Positions 34,366 through 43,641 of a stretch of DNA of 64,000 bases are shown here, in pieces. Source of the stretch: Mycobacterium sp. Aquia_216 (GTDB taxonomy: Bacteria > Actinomycetota > Actinomycetes > Mycobacteriales > Mycobacteriaceae). Each line of letters opens with the position of its first letter. Positions within the stretch are counted from its first letter, which is position 1. A program made the position numbers and the translations under genes. The DNA lies in assembly GCF_026723865.1 (NCBI RefSeq), contig NZ_CP113529.1, positions 5,766,001 through 5,830,000 of the forward strand, given 5' to 3'. The notes beneath the pieces were generated by a model. The model was not told the origin of the DNA, ran no database searches, and saw only the letters and a list, made by a program, of their open reading frames with translations.

Positions 34366-35407
34366 AAGCGCACCTCCCTTGGCTGGGATCCACCTGGCCG
34401 CCGAGGGGCAAGAGGATGTCGCCGCCGGCCGGTCCGTTGATCTTGATCGTCACCGAGCAGAAGTAGATGTTGAAGAACGACCCGTAGGCACCGAGTGCGG
34501 CCAGACGCAGATAATCCTCGCCGAGTTGTTCGACGTCGTTGTCCACCTCGGCCTTGCGGTTGTCGATTTCGGTGGCCAGGGGCCGGGTGTTCTCGAGGAC
34601 GCCCTGTAGCGGCCGGCGTGAATTCTTCAGCAGCTCAGTGAGGTCCGTAGTTGTCGACGCCAGGGGCGGAATGGCTCCCGCGATCGTGTCCTTGTTCTTG
34701 GCCAGTCCGCTGATCAATTGCTGCAACTGGTCGACGCTGGCCGAGAATTGCGCACTTTTTTGATCGATGGTTCCCAACACCGTATTGAGGTTGGTGATCG
34801 CGTCACCGATCAGCTGGTCACGCTGACCCAGCGCCGTCGAGAAAGCGCTGGTGTCGGCCAGCACGTTCGACAACGCTCCACCCTGGCCCTGCAACAACTC
34901 GATGATGGCGCTGCTGATCGTGTTGACCTTGTCGGCATCCAAGCCCTTGAGCACCGGCCGCAGTCCACCCAGCAGCGCATCCAGATCCAGCGCAGGCTGG
35001 GTGTGTTGGGCGTTGATCGTCGCGCCCGGAGCCAGCTTGCGCAGCTCCCCCGGCCCCGAGGTGATTTCCAGGAACCGGTCACCAACCAGGTTTTCGTACC
35101 GGATCACCGCGCGGGTCGACGAGTACAGCGTGTAGCGACTGTCGACGACGAACGCCACGTCGACGCTGTTGTCGGAGTTGAGTTTGATGTCGGACACCGA
35201 ACCGACCGGCACCCCGGAGATGCGGACCTTCTGGCCGGATTTCAACCGAGACGCGTCGATAAAGGTTGCGTGGTAGGTACTTTCGGGACCGAACCGGAAG
35301 TCACCGAAGACCACCACCAGGCTCGCAGCCACCAGCAGCATCGCCACCGCGAAGAGGCTGACCTTGATCACCATCGACCGGTGCGACGGCATCTCCGAAC
35401 TCGCCAT
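34355..35407 (-). CDS. mce4B: Mce4B, Mce-family subunit (350 aa)
   Basis: Transmembrane helix about 10-32, MCE domain (YHATFIDASRLKSGQKVRISGVPVGSVSDIKLN), a typical MceB VRYENLVGDRFLEI-like segment (IRYENLVGDRFLEITSG), then the helical region. A conserved C-terminal Cys lies in IYFCSVTIKINGPAG, ending at GRCAFVK. The ATG overlaps the mce4A stop by one base (TGATG). Confidence 0.92.
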   Translation of the reverse strand: MASSEMPSHRSMVIKVSLFAVAMLLVAASLVVVFGDFRFGPESTYHATFIDASRLKSGQKVRISGVPVGSVSDIKLNSDNSVDVAFVVDSRYTLYSSTRAVIRYENLVGDRFLEITSGPGELRKLAPGATINAQHTQPALDLDALLGGLRPVLKGLDADKVNTISSAIIELLQGQGGALSNVLADTSAFSTALGQRDQLIGDAITNLNTVLGTIDQKSAQFSASVDQLQQLISGLAKNKDTIAGAIPPLASTTTDLTELLKNSRRPLQGVLENTRPLATEIDNRKAEVDNDVEQLGEDYLRLAALGAYGSFFNIYFCSVTIKINGPAGGDILLPLGGQVDPSQGRCAFVK

Positions 35408-36609
35408 CAGAAGTCGTCCCGTTCCGCGAAAGAGCCGTGGAACAGGAACTGTAGCGTCGACGGTGCGTCGAACTGCAGTTCGGTGAACGGCTCGTACGGG
35501 ATATTGGCGTTATCGGTGACCAGGAACGGCGCACGGTACCAGGACCCGCCGTTCTGCTTGTTCGGGATGTCGGGCAATCCTCGGCAGTTCGGACCTCCGG
35601 AAGCGTTGACCTGCGGCAGGGACTCCGGATACGTGTACGCCGGTGCACCCAGGATGAAGCTCGACGACGTGAACAGGCCGGCTTTGCGAACACCGAGAAT
35701 CGGTCCGAACTCCTTGAGGCCGCGGTCGATACCCGCGAACAGGCACCCAAATTCGGGTGAGTAGTCGGAGGCCACCTTGAGTGGGGCCCGCAACCTGTTG
35801 AGGGCGGCGATCAGATCTTGTTCGGCCGGCGCCAACGTCTCATAAGCGTTGTTGGACAGGCCAATTGTGGCCAACAAGGTGTCATTGAGATTCTTCTGCT
35901 GGTCGACGACCGTCTTGTCGATGGCGGGGAGGTTGTCGAAAATCGTATTCAGGTCCGGGGCGGCGTCAGCGTAGATGTTGGTGACAACCGCCGTCTTGCG
36001 GAAATCCTCCTGCAGGGCAGGCAGCTTCGGATTCGCTTGTCTTGTCAGCGTATTCAAGCCGGAGAACAGGGCGCCCAGGTCGTCGCCATGACCCCGCAAA
36101 CCTTCGGCCAGCGCACTCAACGTCCCGTTCAATTCGACCGGGTCGACCTTGTGCAGCAGCTCCATCAGCGATTGAAACAAGGTGTTGACTTCCAACTGCA
36201 CCGCCGAGGCCTCAACGTGCGCATCCGGACGCAGCGATGTCGGCGATGGCTTCTGGGGCGCAAGGAATTCCACCGACTTGGCGCCGAAGATGGTGTTGCC
36301 CGCGATATGCACCGCCGCGTTGGAGGGGATGTAGCTCATGGCATCGCTGTTGATGGCCAACGTCAGGCGCGCCTGATCGCTGCTGTAGGTGATGTCGGTG
36401 ACCTTGCCGATCTGGATGCCGCGGTACTTGACCTTGGCGCCCTTGTCCATCACCAGCCCGGCCCGCGGTGCCGCGACGGTAACCGTGTCGGTGGAGGTGA
36501 AAGCCGCTGTGTACGAAAGGTAAGTCAGCACGGTAAACGCCACCAACAAACTGGCCAGCAGCGCCGCTGCCAGCCGGACATTTGTACGTCGCGCTCCGCC
36601 CTCTGCCAT
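35407..36609 (-). CDS. mce4A: Mce4A, Mce-family subunit (400 aa)
   Basis: Transmembrane helix about 13-35, MCE domain (VTVAAPRAGLVMDKGAKVKYRGIQIGKVTDI), the VHIAGNTIFGAKSVEFLAP segment diagnostic of MceA, a helical region, and the cholesterol-uptake (Mce4_CUP1-like) C-terminal domain with LGAPAYTYPESLPQVNASGGPNCRGLP. First Mce subunit after the two YrbE permeases, 18 bp downstream of yrbE4B. Confidence 0.93.
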   Translation of the reverse strand: MAEGGARRTNVRLAAALLASLLVAFTVLTYLSYTAAFTSTDTVTVAAPRAGLVMDKGAKVKYRGIQIGKVTDITYSSDQARLTLAINSDAMSYIPSNAAVHIAGNTIFGAKSVEFLAPQKPSPTSLRPDAHVEASAVQLEVNTLFQSLMELLHKVDPVELNGTLSALAEGLRGHGDDLGALFSGLNTLTRQANPKLPALQEDFRKTAVVTNIYADAAPDLNTIFDNLPAIDKTVVDQQKNLNDTLLATIGLSNNAYETLAPAEQDLIAALNRLRAPLKVASDYSPEFGCLFAGIDRGLKEFGPILGVRKAGLFTSSSFILGAPAYTYPESLPQVNASGGPNCRGLPDIPNKQNGGSWYRAPFLVTDNANIPYEPFTELQFDAPSTLQFLFHGSFAERDDF

Positions 36610-36627
36610 ATGTTTTAAGCGATCCCC

Positions 36628-37470
36628 TTACCCAGAGAGGTTGAAGTTACCGGATGCGCCGTAGACCGCCAGCGAGATGAACAAAGTAATGACGACCACG
36701 ACGATCAGCGAGGTCCGCACCGCCTGACCGACCGCGATGCCCACGCCAACCGGCCCACCGGTGGTGTTGTAGCCGTAATAGGTATGGACCAGCATCACCG
36801 CGATGGACATCACGATGGCCTGCAGGAACGACCAAAGCAGGTCCGACGGGATGAGGAAGGTATTGAAGTAGTGGTCGTAGAGACCTGCCGACTGACCGTT
36901 GATGAAAACCGTGGTGAATCGGGCCGCGAAAAACGCGGCGAGAACCGACAGCGAATACAACGGAATGATCGCAACCAGGCCGGCGACCAGCCGAGTCGAC
37001 ACCAGGTAGGACACCGAGTGCACCGCCATGCATTCCACCGCGTCGATTTCCTCGGATACCCGCATGGCACCCAACTGGGCAGTGGCACCGGCACCGATCG
37101 TCGCTGCCAGCGCGATGCCGGCGATCACCGGAGCGACAACGCGCACGTTCAGGAACGCCGACAGGAAGCCGGTCAGCGCCTCGATACCAATGTTGCCCAG
37201 TGAGGAATAACCCTGCACGGCAATGACCCCACCGGAGGCCAGCGTAAGGAATGCCGCGACGCCGACCGTCCCCCCGATCATCACGAGTGCCCCGGCGCCC
37301 AGCGTCATCTCGGCAATGAGGCGGATCGTCTCCTTGCGGTAGCGGGTCAGCGCGTTGGGGACATACCGCACGGTTTGGCCGTAGAACAGGGCCTGCTCGC
37401 CGAAATCGTCAACCGGGCCCTGGAGTCTCGCCGCGATATTGCGGAACCGGTAAGTGAGGTCGTAACTCAT
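36628..37470 (-). CDS. yrbE4B: YrbE4B, MlaE-type permease (280 aa)
   Basis: Integral membrane permease of the Mce4 ABC importer. About five or six hydrophobic helices; the MlaE/YrbE signature is GATAQLGAMRVSEEIDAVECMAVHSVSYLVSTRLVAG, whose EEIDA segment contacts the ATPase MceG (encoded elsewhere). Paired with YrbE4A, whose stop lies 7 bp upstream of this ATG. Corresponds to Rv3500c. Confidence 0.93.
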   Translation of the reverse strand: MSYDLTYRFRNIAARLQGPVDDFGEQALFYGQTVRYVPNALTRYRKETIRLIAEMTLGAGALVMIGGTVGVAAFLTLASGGVIAVQGYSSLGNIGIEALTGFLSAFLNVRVVAPVIAGIALAATIGAGATAQLGAMRVSEEIDAVECMAVHSVSYLVSTRLVAGLVAIIPLYSLSVLAAFFAARFTTVFINGQSAGLYDHYFNTFLIPSDLLWSFLQAIVMSIAVMLVHTYYGYNTTGGPVGVGIAVGQAVRTSLIVVVVITLFISLAVYGASGNFNLSG

Positions 37471-37477
37471 CGCGGCC

Positions 37478-38251
37478 TCACTTCGTCGAGAACCGCACGC
37501 CGATGGCGGTCATCACCACGTTGATGACGAACAGGCAGATGAACGCGTAGACGACGGTCTCGTTGACCGCGTTGCCGACGCCCTTCGGCCCACCCTTGAC
37601 GGTGAGGCCGCGGTAGCACCCGACCAGTCCGGCCATGACGCCGAACAGCAGCGCCTTGACCTCGGCAAGCACCAACTCGCGCAGGCCGGTTAGTACGGTC
37701 AGCCCGTTGATGAATGCACCCGGGTTCACGCCCTGCAGAAACACGGAGAACGCGTACCCGCCGGACAAACCGATGGCGCACACCAACCCGTTAAGCAACA
37801 GTGCGACAACGGTAGAAGCCAGAACGCGGGGTACCACCAGCCGGTGGATCGGGTCGATGCCGAGCACCCGCATCGCGTCGATTTCTTCGCGGATGGTGCG
37901 CGCGCCCAGGTCGGCGCAGATCGCGGTGGCACCCGCCCCCGCGACGACCAGCACGGTCACCACCGGACCCAGCTGGGTGATGGTGCCGAATGCCGTTCCA
38001 GCGCCGGACAAATCGGCCGCGCCGATTTCACGCAGCAAGATATTGAGGGTGAATGCCACCAGGACGGTGAATGGAATCGACACCAACAACGTCGGGACCA
38101 ATGACACGCGCGCGATCATCCACGTCTGATCCAGGAACTCGCGTCCTTGAAACGGTCGCCGGAAAGAAGCACGGGCTGTATCGATCATCATTTCGAAAAA
38201 CCCGCCAACAGCACGGGCCGGAACCGAAAGTTGTTCGATCAAACTCGGCAC
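37478..38251 (-). CDS. yrbE4A: YrbE4A, MlaE-type permease (257 aa)
   Basis: First gene of the mce4 operon. The MlaE-family permease signature is GATAICADLGARTIREEIDAMRVLGIDPIHRLVVPRV, with the coupling helix (EEIDA), and several transmembrane helices through to VVMTAIGVRFSTK. GTG 38251 follows an AAAGGGGGG ribosome binding site. A KstR-like box lies 181 bp upstream at 38432. With YrbE4B it forms the membrane core that uses MceG ATP hydrolysis to take up cholesterol. Confidence 0.93.
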   Translation of the reverse strand: MPSLIEQLSVPARAVGGFFEMMIDTARASFRRPFQGREFLDQTWMIARVSLVPTLLVSIPFTVLVAFTLNILLREIGAADLSGAGTAFGTITQLGPVVTVLVVAGAGATAICADLGARTIREEIDAMRVLGIDPIHRLVVPRVLASTVVALLLNGLVCAIGLSGGYAFSVFLQGVNPGAFINGLTVLTGLRELVLAEVKALLFGVMAGLVGCYRGLTVKGGPKGVGNAVNETVVYAFICLFVINVVMTAIGVRFSTK

Positions 38252-38431
38252 CCCCCCTTTTGCTGCCCACGGCGAAGCCTGTGTGCCGCCGTTGCGTTGT
38301 CCATGTTCGCACCCGGCCCCGTGTGAGCCGGATCATATTAACTCAGAAGAAGTTCACAGTGTCAATGAACAGGTTATCTCTGTCTAAAGCGTTAATTTGT
38401 CCTGGTCAGCGCCGTCGTGGTATTGCCAATC

Positions 38432-38445
38432 TGACACACGTTCTA
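38432..38445. promoter_or_regulatory. KstR-like box upstream of mce4 operon, TGACACACGTTCTA
   Basis: Differs from TnnAACnnGTTnnA only at the first base of the left AAC. It lies between yrbE4A (start 38251) and the stop of hsd4A. An AACnnGTT core with poor flanks (38368-38375) is closer to yrbE4A and is a second candidate. The mce4 operon is a known KstR target, which supports one of them. Confidence 0.5.
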
Positions 38446-38482
38446 CTAGCTGATTGCGCCCCCGGGAAGCGGTATTACGTTG

Positions 38483-39397
38483 CTATTGCTCCATTAACGC
38501 GGTCGCGGAAAAGTTGCGTTCTGGATCTCGACCAGCAAAGTAGTCCTGCAATGTGCTGCTCAGCTGAGCCGGCGCCCAAGCGGCGCCGTCCGCGGTGAAC
38601 CTGTGTTCCGCGGTCGGAGCTGAGACCAATGTCACTTGAGGTCCGTAGACAATGAACACCTGGCCGTTGACCTCCGCCGCCGCCGGCGACGACAGGAACT
38701 GCACCAGGTTCACCACATGATCGGGGGACAGCGGGTCGACGCCGCCTTCCTCTATATCTGCTGCACTGCCGAACACGTCGGCCGTCATCGCGGTGCGCGC
38801 GCGGGGGCAGATCGCGTTGGCACAAACGCCGTAGCGACCCAGCGCCCGCGCCGCGGTCAGGGTGAGCGAGATGATGCCGGCCTTGGCGGCGCCGTAGTTG
38901 GCCTGGCCCACCGGGCCGACGAGGCCCGCCTCCGACGAAGTGTTGACGATCCGCCCGAAGATCGATCCCCCGGCGTCTTTGGCCCTGCTGCGCCAATAGG
39001 TCGCGGCGTTGCGGGTGAGCAAGAAATGCCCTCGCAAATGCACGGCGATGACCTGGTCCCATTCCTCGTCGGACATGTTGAACAGCATCCGGTCACGGGT
39101 GATGCCGGCGTTGTTGACGACGATGTCGAGCCCGCCCAGCCCGTCGGCGCAAGACACCAGTTCGTCGGCCGTCGAGCGCTGGCTGATGTCACCGGTCACC
39201 GCGACGGCCTTGGAGCCTGCGGCGCTGATCTCGTCGATGACGTCCGAGGCATCCAGCGCGGTGGCGATGTCGTTGACGACCACGGTGGCGCCGAGGCGGG
39301 CCAGACCGAGCGCTTCGGCGCGCCCAAGTCCCGCGGCCGCACCGGTCACCACCGCGACCCTTCCGGATAGATCGGTCGCGTTCGTGCTGCTAGTCAA
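38483..39397 (-). CDS. hsd4A: Hsd4A-like steroid/hydroxyacyl-CoA dehydrogenase (304 aa)
   Basis: SDR orthologous by position to Rv3502c. Cofactor motif TGAAAGLG, NAD-type acidic residue, VNNAGITRD, catalytic Ser in VNTSSEAG and the Tyr/Lys of NYGAAKAG. The C-terminal extension beyond 250 residues matches the 17beta-HSD4/MFE-2-type N-terminal domain. Family members oxidise the 3-hydroxyacyl-CoA side chain of sterols and also 17beta-hydroxysteroids. TTG 39397 is used; GAGG lies 10 bp upstream and no ATG fits. It lies 35 bp downstream of fdxD. Confidence 0.88.
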   Translation of the reverse strand: MTSSTNATDLSGRVAVVTGAAAGLGRAEALGLARLGATVVVNDIATALDASDVIDEISAAGSKAVAVTGDISQRSTADELVSCADGLGGLDIVVNNAGITRDRMLFNMSDEEWDQVIAVHLRGHFLLTRNAATYWRSRAKDAGGSIFGRIVNTSSEAGLVGPVGQANYGAAKAGIISLTLTAARALGRYGVCANAICPRARTAMTADVFGSAADIEEGGVDPLSPDHVVNLVQFLSSPAAAEVNGQVFIVYGPQVTLVSAPTAEHRFTADGAAWAPAQLSSTLQDYFAGRDPERNFSATALMEQ

Positions 39398-39432
39398 TTT
39401 ATGAATACCTCTAGTTTCGGGGTCGCTCGCCG

Positions 39433-39624
39433 CTAGTCTTCGCGCAGCAGGGCCGCGCGCGGGCACTCGGCAATCGACTGCTCGGCCAGATCTTCTTGGT
39501 CGGACGGAATCGGATCGGTCTTCACGACGGCGTAGTCCTCATCGTCCAGGTCGAAGATATCTGGTGCGATTCCCAAGCACACCGCGTTCCCTTCGCACCG
39601 GTCACGATCCACGATCACCCGCAC
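39433..39624 (-). CDS. fdxD: FdxD, small 3Fe-4S ferredoxin (63 aa)
   Basis: Single-cluster ferredoxin with C10, C16 and C54-P (CEGNAVC ... ECPRAAL). The second cysteine of a 4Fe-4S CxxCxxC motif is replaced (by Asn or Ala), typical of 3Fe-4S ferredoxins that serve P450s. A likely partner is the sterol-side-chain P450 CYP142 encoded in this locus or CYP125 elsewhere (inference). The KstR box at 39732 lies in the divergent promoter with fadE26. Confidence 0.9.
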   Translation of the reverse strand: MRVIVDRDRCEGNAVCLGIAPDIFDLDDEDYAVVKTDPIPSDQEDLAEQSIAECPRAALLRED

Positions 39625-39731
39625 GGCATCCTCCTTGAAGCTGGCCTGGGTCTCGCCCTATGTCCCTTCAGAATGTAGCTCCACCATAGGGCTCGGGTGC
39701 ATCTGAGGAAACGGTCGCTGGATTCCAAGAC

Positions 39732-39745
39732 TAGAACGTGTTACA
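39732..39745. promoter_or_regulatory. KstR box between fdxD and fadE26, TAGAACGTGTTACA
   Basis: Exact match to TnnAACnnGTTnnA in the divergent intergenic region, 107 bp from the fdxD start and 71 bp from fadE26. Identical in sequence to the box at fadD19/echA19. Confidence 0.8.
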
Positions 39746-39816
39746 ACCTCCGAAGACGAAACGGGTAGCCGTTGGTCGAATAGCCGCTTGTCACGTTTAC
39801 CCAAAGGACGGCTGGA

Positions 39817-40995
39817 ATGCGCATCAGTTACACCCCCGAACAGGAGGAGCTGCGTCGCGAGCTGCGGTCGTACTTCACCGCGCTCATGACGCCGGAGCGC
39901 CGTGAGGCGCTGCACTCGACGCAGGGTGAAGTCGGGACGGGCAACGCGTATCGCGACACCGTCGCGCAGATGGGCAAAGACGGGTGGCTCACCCTGAACT
40001 GGCCCAAGGAATATGGCGGCCAGGACCGCTCGCCGATGGACTCGCTGATCTTCACCGACGAGGCCGCGGTCGCCGGCGTGCCGGTGCCGTTCCTGACGAT
40101 CAACAGCGTGGCCCCGACCATCATGGCTTTCGGCACCGACGAGCAGAAGAAGTTCTTCCTGCCCAAGATCGCCGCCGGTGACCTGCACTTCTCGATCGGC
40201 TACTCCGAGCCCGGCGCCGGCACCGACCTGGCCAATCTGCGCACCACCGCGGTGCGCGACGGCGACGACTACGTCATCAACGGCCAGAAGATGTGGACCA
40301 GCCTGATCGCCTACGCGGACTGGGTCTGGCTGGCGGTTCGCACCAATCCGGAGGCCAAGAAGCACCGCGGCATTTCGATGCTGGCCGTGCCGACGACCGC
40401 GGAGGGTTTCTCCTGGACGCCCGTGCACACCATGGCCGGTGTGGACACGAGCGCCACCTATTACTCCGACGTGCGCGTCCCGGTGACCAACCTGATCGGT
40501 GAGGAGAACGGCGGCTGGAAGCTGGTGACCAACCAGCTCAACCACGAGCGGGTCGCCTTGGTGTCCGCGCAACCGATCTTCCTGGCCCTGCGTGAGGTTC
40601 GCGAATGGGCGCAAAACACCAAGGACGTCGGTGGAGCCCGGCTGATCGACTCGGAGTGGGTGCAGCTGAACCTGGCCCGGGTGCACGCCAAGGTCGAGGT
40701 CCTCAAGCTGATCAACTGGGAACTGGCGTCGGCGGAAGGTCATGACTTGGGGCCGGCGGACGCGTCGGCGGCGAAGGTGTACGGCACCGAGCTGGCCACC
40801 GAGGCCTACCGGCTGTTGATGGAGGTGCTCGGTACCGCGGCGACAGTGCGTCAGGATTCGCCGGGCGCGCTGCTGCGTGGCCGCGTCGAACGGATGCACC
40901 GGGCCTGCTTGATCCTGACCTTCGGCGGCGGCACCAACGAAGTGCAGCGCGACATCATCGGCATGGTCGCCCTCGGCCTGCCCCGCAACCGCTGA
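39817..40995 (+). CDS. fadE26: FadE26 (ChsE4), sterol acyl-CoA dehydrogenase alpha subunit (392 aa)
   Basis: Acyl-CoA dehydrogenase subunit. ChsE4-ChsE5 forms an alpha2beta2 flavoenzyme that dehydrogenates 3-oxo-cholest-4-en-26-oyl-CoA, the first beta-oxidation step of the cholesterol side chain. FAD and substrate segments SIGYSEPGAGTDL and FGGGTNEVQRDII are present. Glu244 in LNHERV aligns with the reported catalytic glutamate of ChsE4. It is first in the operon fadE26-fadE27-fadD17 and controlled from the KstR box at 39732. Confidence 0.93.
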   Translation: MRISYTPEQEELRRELRSYFTALMTPERREALHSTQGEVGTGNAYRDTVAQMGKDGWLTLNWPKEYGGQDRSPMDSLIFTDEAAVAGVPVPFLTINSVAPTIMAFGTDEQKKFFLPKIAAGDLHFSIGYSEPGAGTDLANLRTTAVRDGDDYVINGQKMWTSLIAYADWVWLAVRTNPEAKKHRGISMLAVPTTAEGFSWTPVHTMAGVDTSATYYSDVRVPVTNLIGEENGGWKLVTNQLNHERVALVSAQPIFLALREVREWAQNTKDVGGARLIDSEWVQLNLARVHAKVEVLKLINWELASAEGHDLGPADASAAKVYGTELATEAYRLLMEVLGTAATVRQDSPGALLRGRVERMHRACLILTFGGGTNEVQRDIIGMVALGLPRNR

Positions 40996-41027
40996 GCAGC
41001 TCTCTACTCTGCAAAGGACGACACCCT

Positions 41028-42125
41028 ATGGATTTCACGACAACCGAAGCGGCGCACGACCTCGGCGGCTTGGTCGACACCATCGTGGACTCGGTGTGCA
41101 CGCCGGAGCATCAACGAGAACTCGACGGGCTCGAGCAACGGTTCGACCGGGTCCTGTGGCAGAAGCTGATCGAGGCCGACATCCTCACCAGCGCCTCGGC
41201 GTCCGCGCTGGGTGGCGACGGTTTCGGCGCGCTCGAGCAGGTCGCGATCCTGGTTGCGCTGGGCCGCCAGCTGGCCGCCGTGCCGTATCTGGAATCGGTG
41301 ATGCTGGGCGCCGGAGTGCTGGCGCGATTCGGCTCCGAGGAACTACAGCAGGCCTGGGGCGTACCCGCCATCAAGGGCGAGAAGATCTTGGCAGTCGCTT
41401 CCGACGGTGAGATGGGCGAGGGGCCGGTACGGGCAATCCGGTCCGGTGATGGCTATCAGCTGACCGGAACCCGCACGCAAATCGGCTTCGGCCCGATAGC
41501 GGATGCCTTCCTGGTTCCTGCTGAAACTGATTCCGGCACCGCCGTTTTCCTGGTGAGCGCCGAAGACGCTGGCGTCACCGTGACCACGCTGGCGACCACC
41601 GGGAAGACCAGTATCGGACACCTGGCGCTGGACAGCGTCGCTGTTCACGACGCCCGGCGCGTCGGCGGAAACGAAGTCGCTGCCTGGCTCGGCACGCTCG
41701 GAACCTTGGGCCGCACCGCGTATCAACTCGGGGTGCTCGATCGCGGCTTGCAGATGACTGCCGAATACGCCCGCGAGCGTGAGCAATTCGACCGCCCGAT
41801 CGGCAGCTTCCAAGCGGTGTCGCAACGGCTGGCCGACGGCTACATCGACGTCAAGGGGCTGCGGTTGACGCTCACCCAAGCGGCGTGGAAGGTCTCGGAA
41901 GACATCCCCGCCGAGATCGACGTGGCCAGCGCCGCCTTCTGGGCCGCTGACGCCGGGCACCGGGTCGCGCACACCATCGTGCACGTGCATGGCGGCGTCG
42001 GCGTCGACACCGATCACCCCGCGCACCGCTACTTCCTGGCAGCCAAGGAGGCGGAGTTCGCATTGGGCGGCGCCACCGGGCAACTGCGCCGGATCGGTCG
42101 TGAGCTGGCGGAAACCCCTGCCTAG
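41028..42125 (+). CDS. fadE27: FadE27 (ChsE5), sterol acyl-CoA dehydrogenase beta subunit (365 aa)
   Basis: Partner of FadE26. It keeps the acyl-CoA dehydrogenase fold (GVLDRGLQMTAEYAREREQFDRPIGSFQAVSQRLAD, VHVHGGVGVDTDHPAHRY) but lacks the catalytic Glu that FadE26 has, which is the expected division of labour in the heteromer. It starts 32 bp after the fadE26 stop with AAAGGA upstream. The fadD17 gene follows after 3 bp. Confidence 0.92.
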   Translation: MDFTTTEAAHDLGGLVDTIVDSVCTPEHQRELDGLEQRFDRVLWQKLIEADILTSASASALGGDGFGALEQVAILVALGRQLAAVPYLESVMLGAGVLARFGSEELQQAWGVPAIKGEKILAVASDGEMGEGPVRAIRSGDGYQLTGTRTQIGFGPIADAFLVPAETDSGTAVFLVSAEDAGVTVTTLATTGKTSIGHLALDSVAVHDARRVGGNEVAAWLGTLGTLGRTAYQLGVLDRGLQMTAEYAREREQFDRPIGSFQAVSQRLADGYIDVKGLRLTLTQAAWKVSEDIPAEIDVASAAFWAADAGHRVAHTIVHVHGGVGVDTDHPAHRYFLAAKEAEFALGGATGQLRRIGRELAETPA

Positions 42126-42128
42126 CTC

Positions 42129-43637
42129 GTGATTCCCGCTGACCCCACGGTCACCAAACTGTTGGCGCCACTGACCGACATCGACGACCGAGGCGTCTAC
42201 TTCGAGGAGTCATTCACCAGCTGGCGCGATCACCTGCGACATGCTGCCGCGATTTCGGCGACGCTGCGCGAGCGCCTCGATCCGAACCGGCCGCCGCACG
42301 TCGGCGTCCTGCTGGAAAACACGCCGTTCTTCTCCGCGATGCTGGCCGCGGCGGGAATGTCGGGGATTGTGCCGGTCGGACTCAACCCGGTGCGTCGCGG
42401 CGAGGCGCTGGCCCGCGACATCAGCCGGGCCGACTGCCAATTGGTGCTGGCCGACTCGAAATCTGCTGCCACACTGGATGATATCGACCATCTGAACGTG
42501 GATTCCGCACAGTGGGCCGCCGAAGTCGACGACCATCGCAATGCCGAGTTGAGTTTCCAGTCCGCGAAGGCCGAAGACCTCTTCATGCTGATCTTTACAT
42601 CGGGCACCAGCGGCGAGCCGAAGGCGGTGAAGTGCAGCCACGGCAAGGTCGCGATCGCCGGAACGACGATGGCACAGCGGTTCGACCTCGGCCGCGACGA
42701 TGTCTGCTACGTGTCGATGCCGTTGTTCCACTCCAACGCGGTTCTGGTCGGCTGGGCGGTGGCGGCGGCATGTCAGGGCTCAATGGCGTTGCGGCGTAGG
42801 TTCTCTGCGTCTGGTTTCTTGCCGGATGTGCGCCGGTACGGCGCCACCTACGCCAATTATGTGGGCAAACCGCTGTCCTATGTGCTGGCCACGCCGGAAC
42901 AAGCCGACGACGCGGACAACCCGCTCCGCGCGGTGTATGGCAACGAGGGGGTTCCCGCCGACATCGAACGGTTCGGCCGCAGATTCGGCTGCGCCGTCCA
43001 GGACGGGTTCGGGTCGACCGAAGGCGGGGTCGCGATCGCCCGCACCCCCGATACGCCGCCGGGCGCATTGGGGCCGCTGACCGAAGGACTGGAGATCGTC
43101 GATCCCGACACCGGTAGGCCCTGCGGAGTGGGAGTGGTCGGCGAGCTGGTGAACACCGCTGGCCCCGGCCGTTTCGAGGGTTATTACAACGACGCGGCCG
43201 CCGAGGCCGAGCGAATGGCCGGTGGGGTCTACCACAGCGGCGACCTCGCCTACCGCGACGAGGCCGGCTACGCGTACTTTGCTGGGCGGCTGGGTGATTG
43301 GATGCGGGTCGACGGCGAGAACCTCGGCGCCGCCCCGATCGAGCGGGTATTGCTGCGATACCCCGACGCGGCCGAGGTAGCCGTGTATGCGATCCCCGAT
43401 CCTGTGGTGGGCGACCAAGTGATGGCCGCGTTGGTGATGACGCCGGGTAGTGAGTTCGATGCCGAAAAATTCCGGGCCTTCCTGGCCGAGCAGCCCGACC
43501 TGGGTCCCAAACAATGGCCGTCGTACGTCAGGATCAGCGCGGAGCTGCCGCGGACGGTGACATTCAAGGTGCTCAAGCGCCAGTTGGCAGCCGAAGGCGT
43601 CGACTGCGATGATCGGGTATGGCCGATGCCCCGATAA
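42129..43637 (+). CDS. fadD17: FadD17, steroid acyl-CoA synthetase (502 aa)
   Basis: ANL-superfamily adenylating enzyme. P-loop FTSGTSGEPKAV, GFGSTEGG (A5), YHSGDLAYRDEAGYAYFAGR (A7/A8) and a C-terminal lysine in TVTFKVLKRQL are all present. FadD17 in actinobacteria activates steroid acids with a shortened (C24) side chain to their CoA thioesters. GTG 42129 lies 3 bp after the fadE27 stop, so translation is coupled. Confidence 0.9.
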   Translation: MIPADPTVTKLLAPLTDIDDRGVYFEESFTSWRDHLRHAAAISATLRERLDPNRPPHVGVLLENTPFFSAMLAAAGMSGIVPVGLNPVRRGEALARDISRADCQLVLADSKSAATLDDIDHLNVDSAQWAAEVDDHRNAELSFQSAKAEDLFMLIFTSGTSGEPKAVKCSHGKVAIAGTTMAQRFDLGRDDVCYVSMPLFHSNAVLVGWAVAAACQGSMALRRRFSASGFLPDVRRYGATYANYVGKPLSYVLATPEQADDADNPLRAVYGNEGVPADIERFGRRFGCAVQDGFGSTEGGVAIARTPDTPPGALGPLTEGLEIVDPDTGRPCGVGVVGELVNTAGPGRFEGYYNDAAAEAERMAGGVYHSGDLAYRDEAGYAYFAGRLGDWMRVDGENLGAAPIERVLLRYPDAAEVAVYAIPDPVVGDQVMAALVMTPGSEFDAEKFRAFLAEQPDLGPKQWPSYVRISAELPRTVTFKVLKRQLAAEGVDCDDRVWPMPR

Positions 43638-43641
43638 TCCG

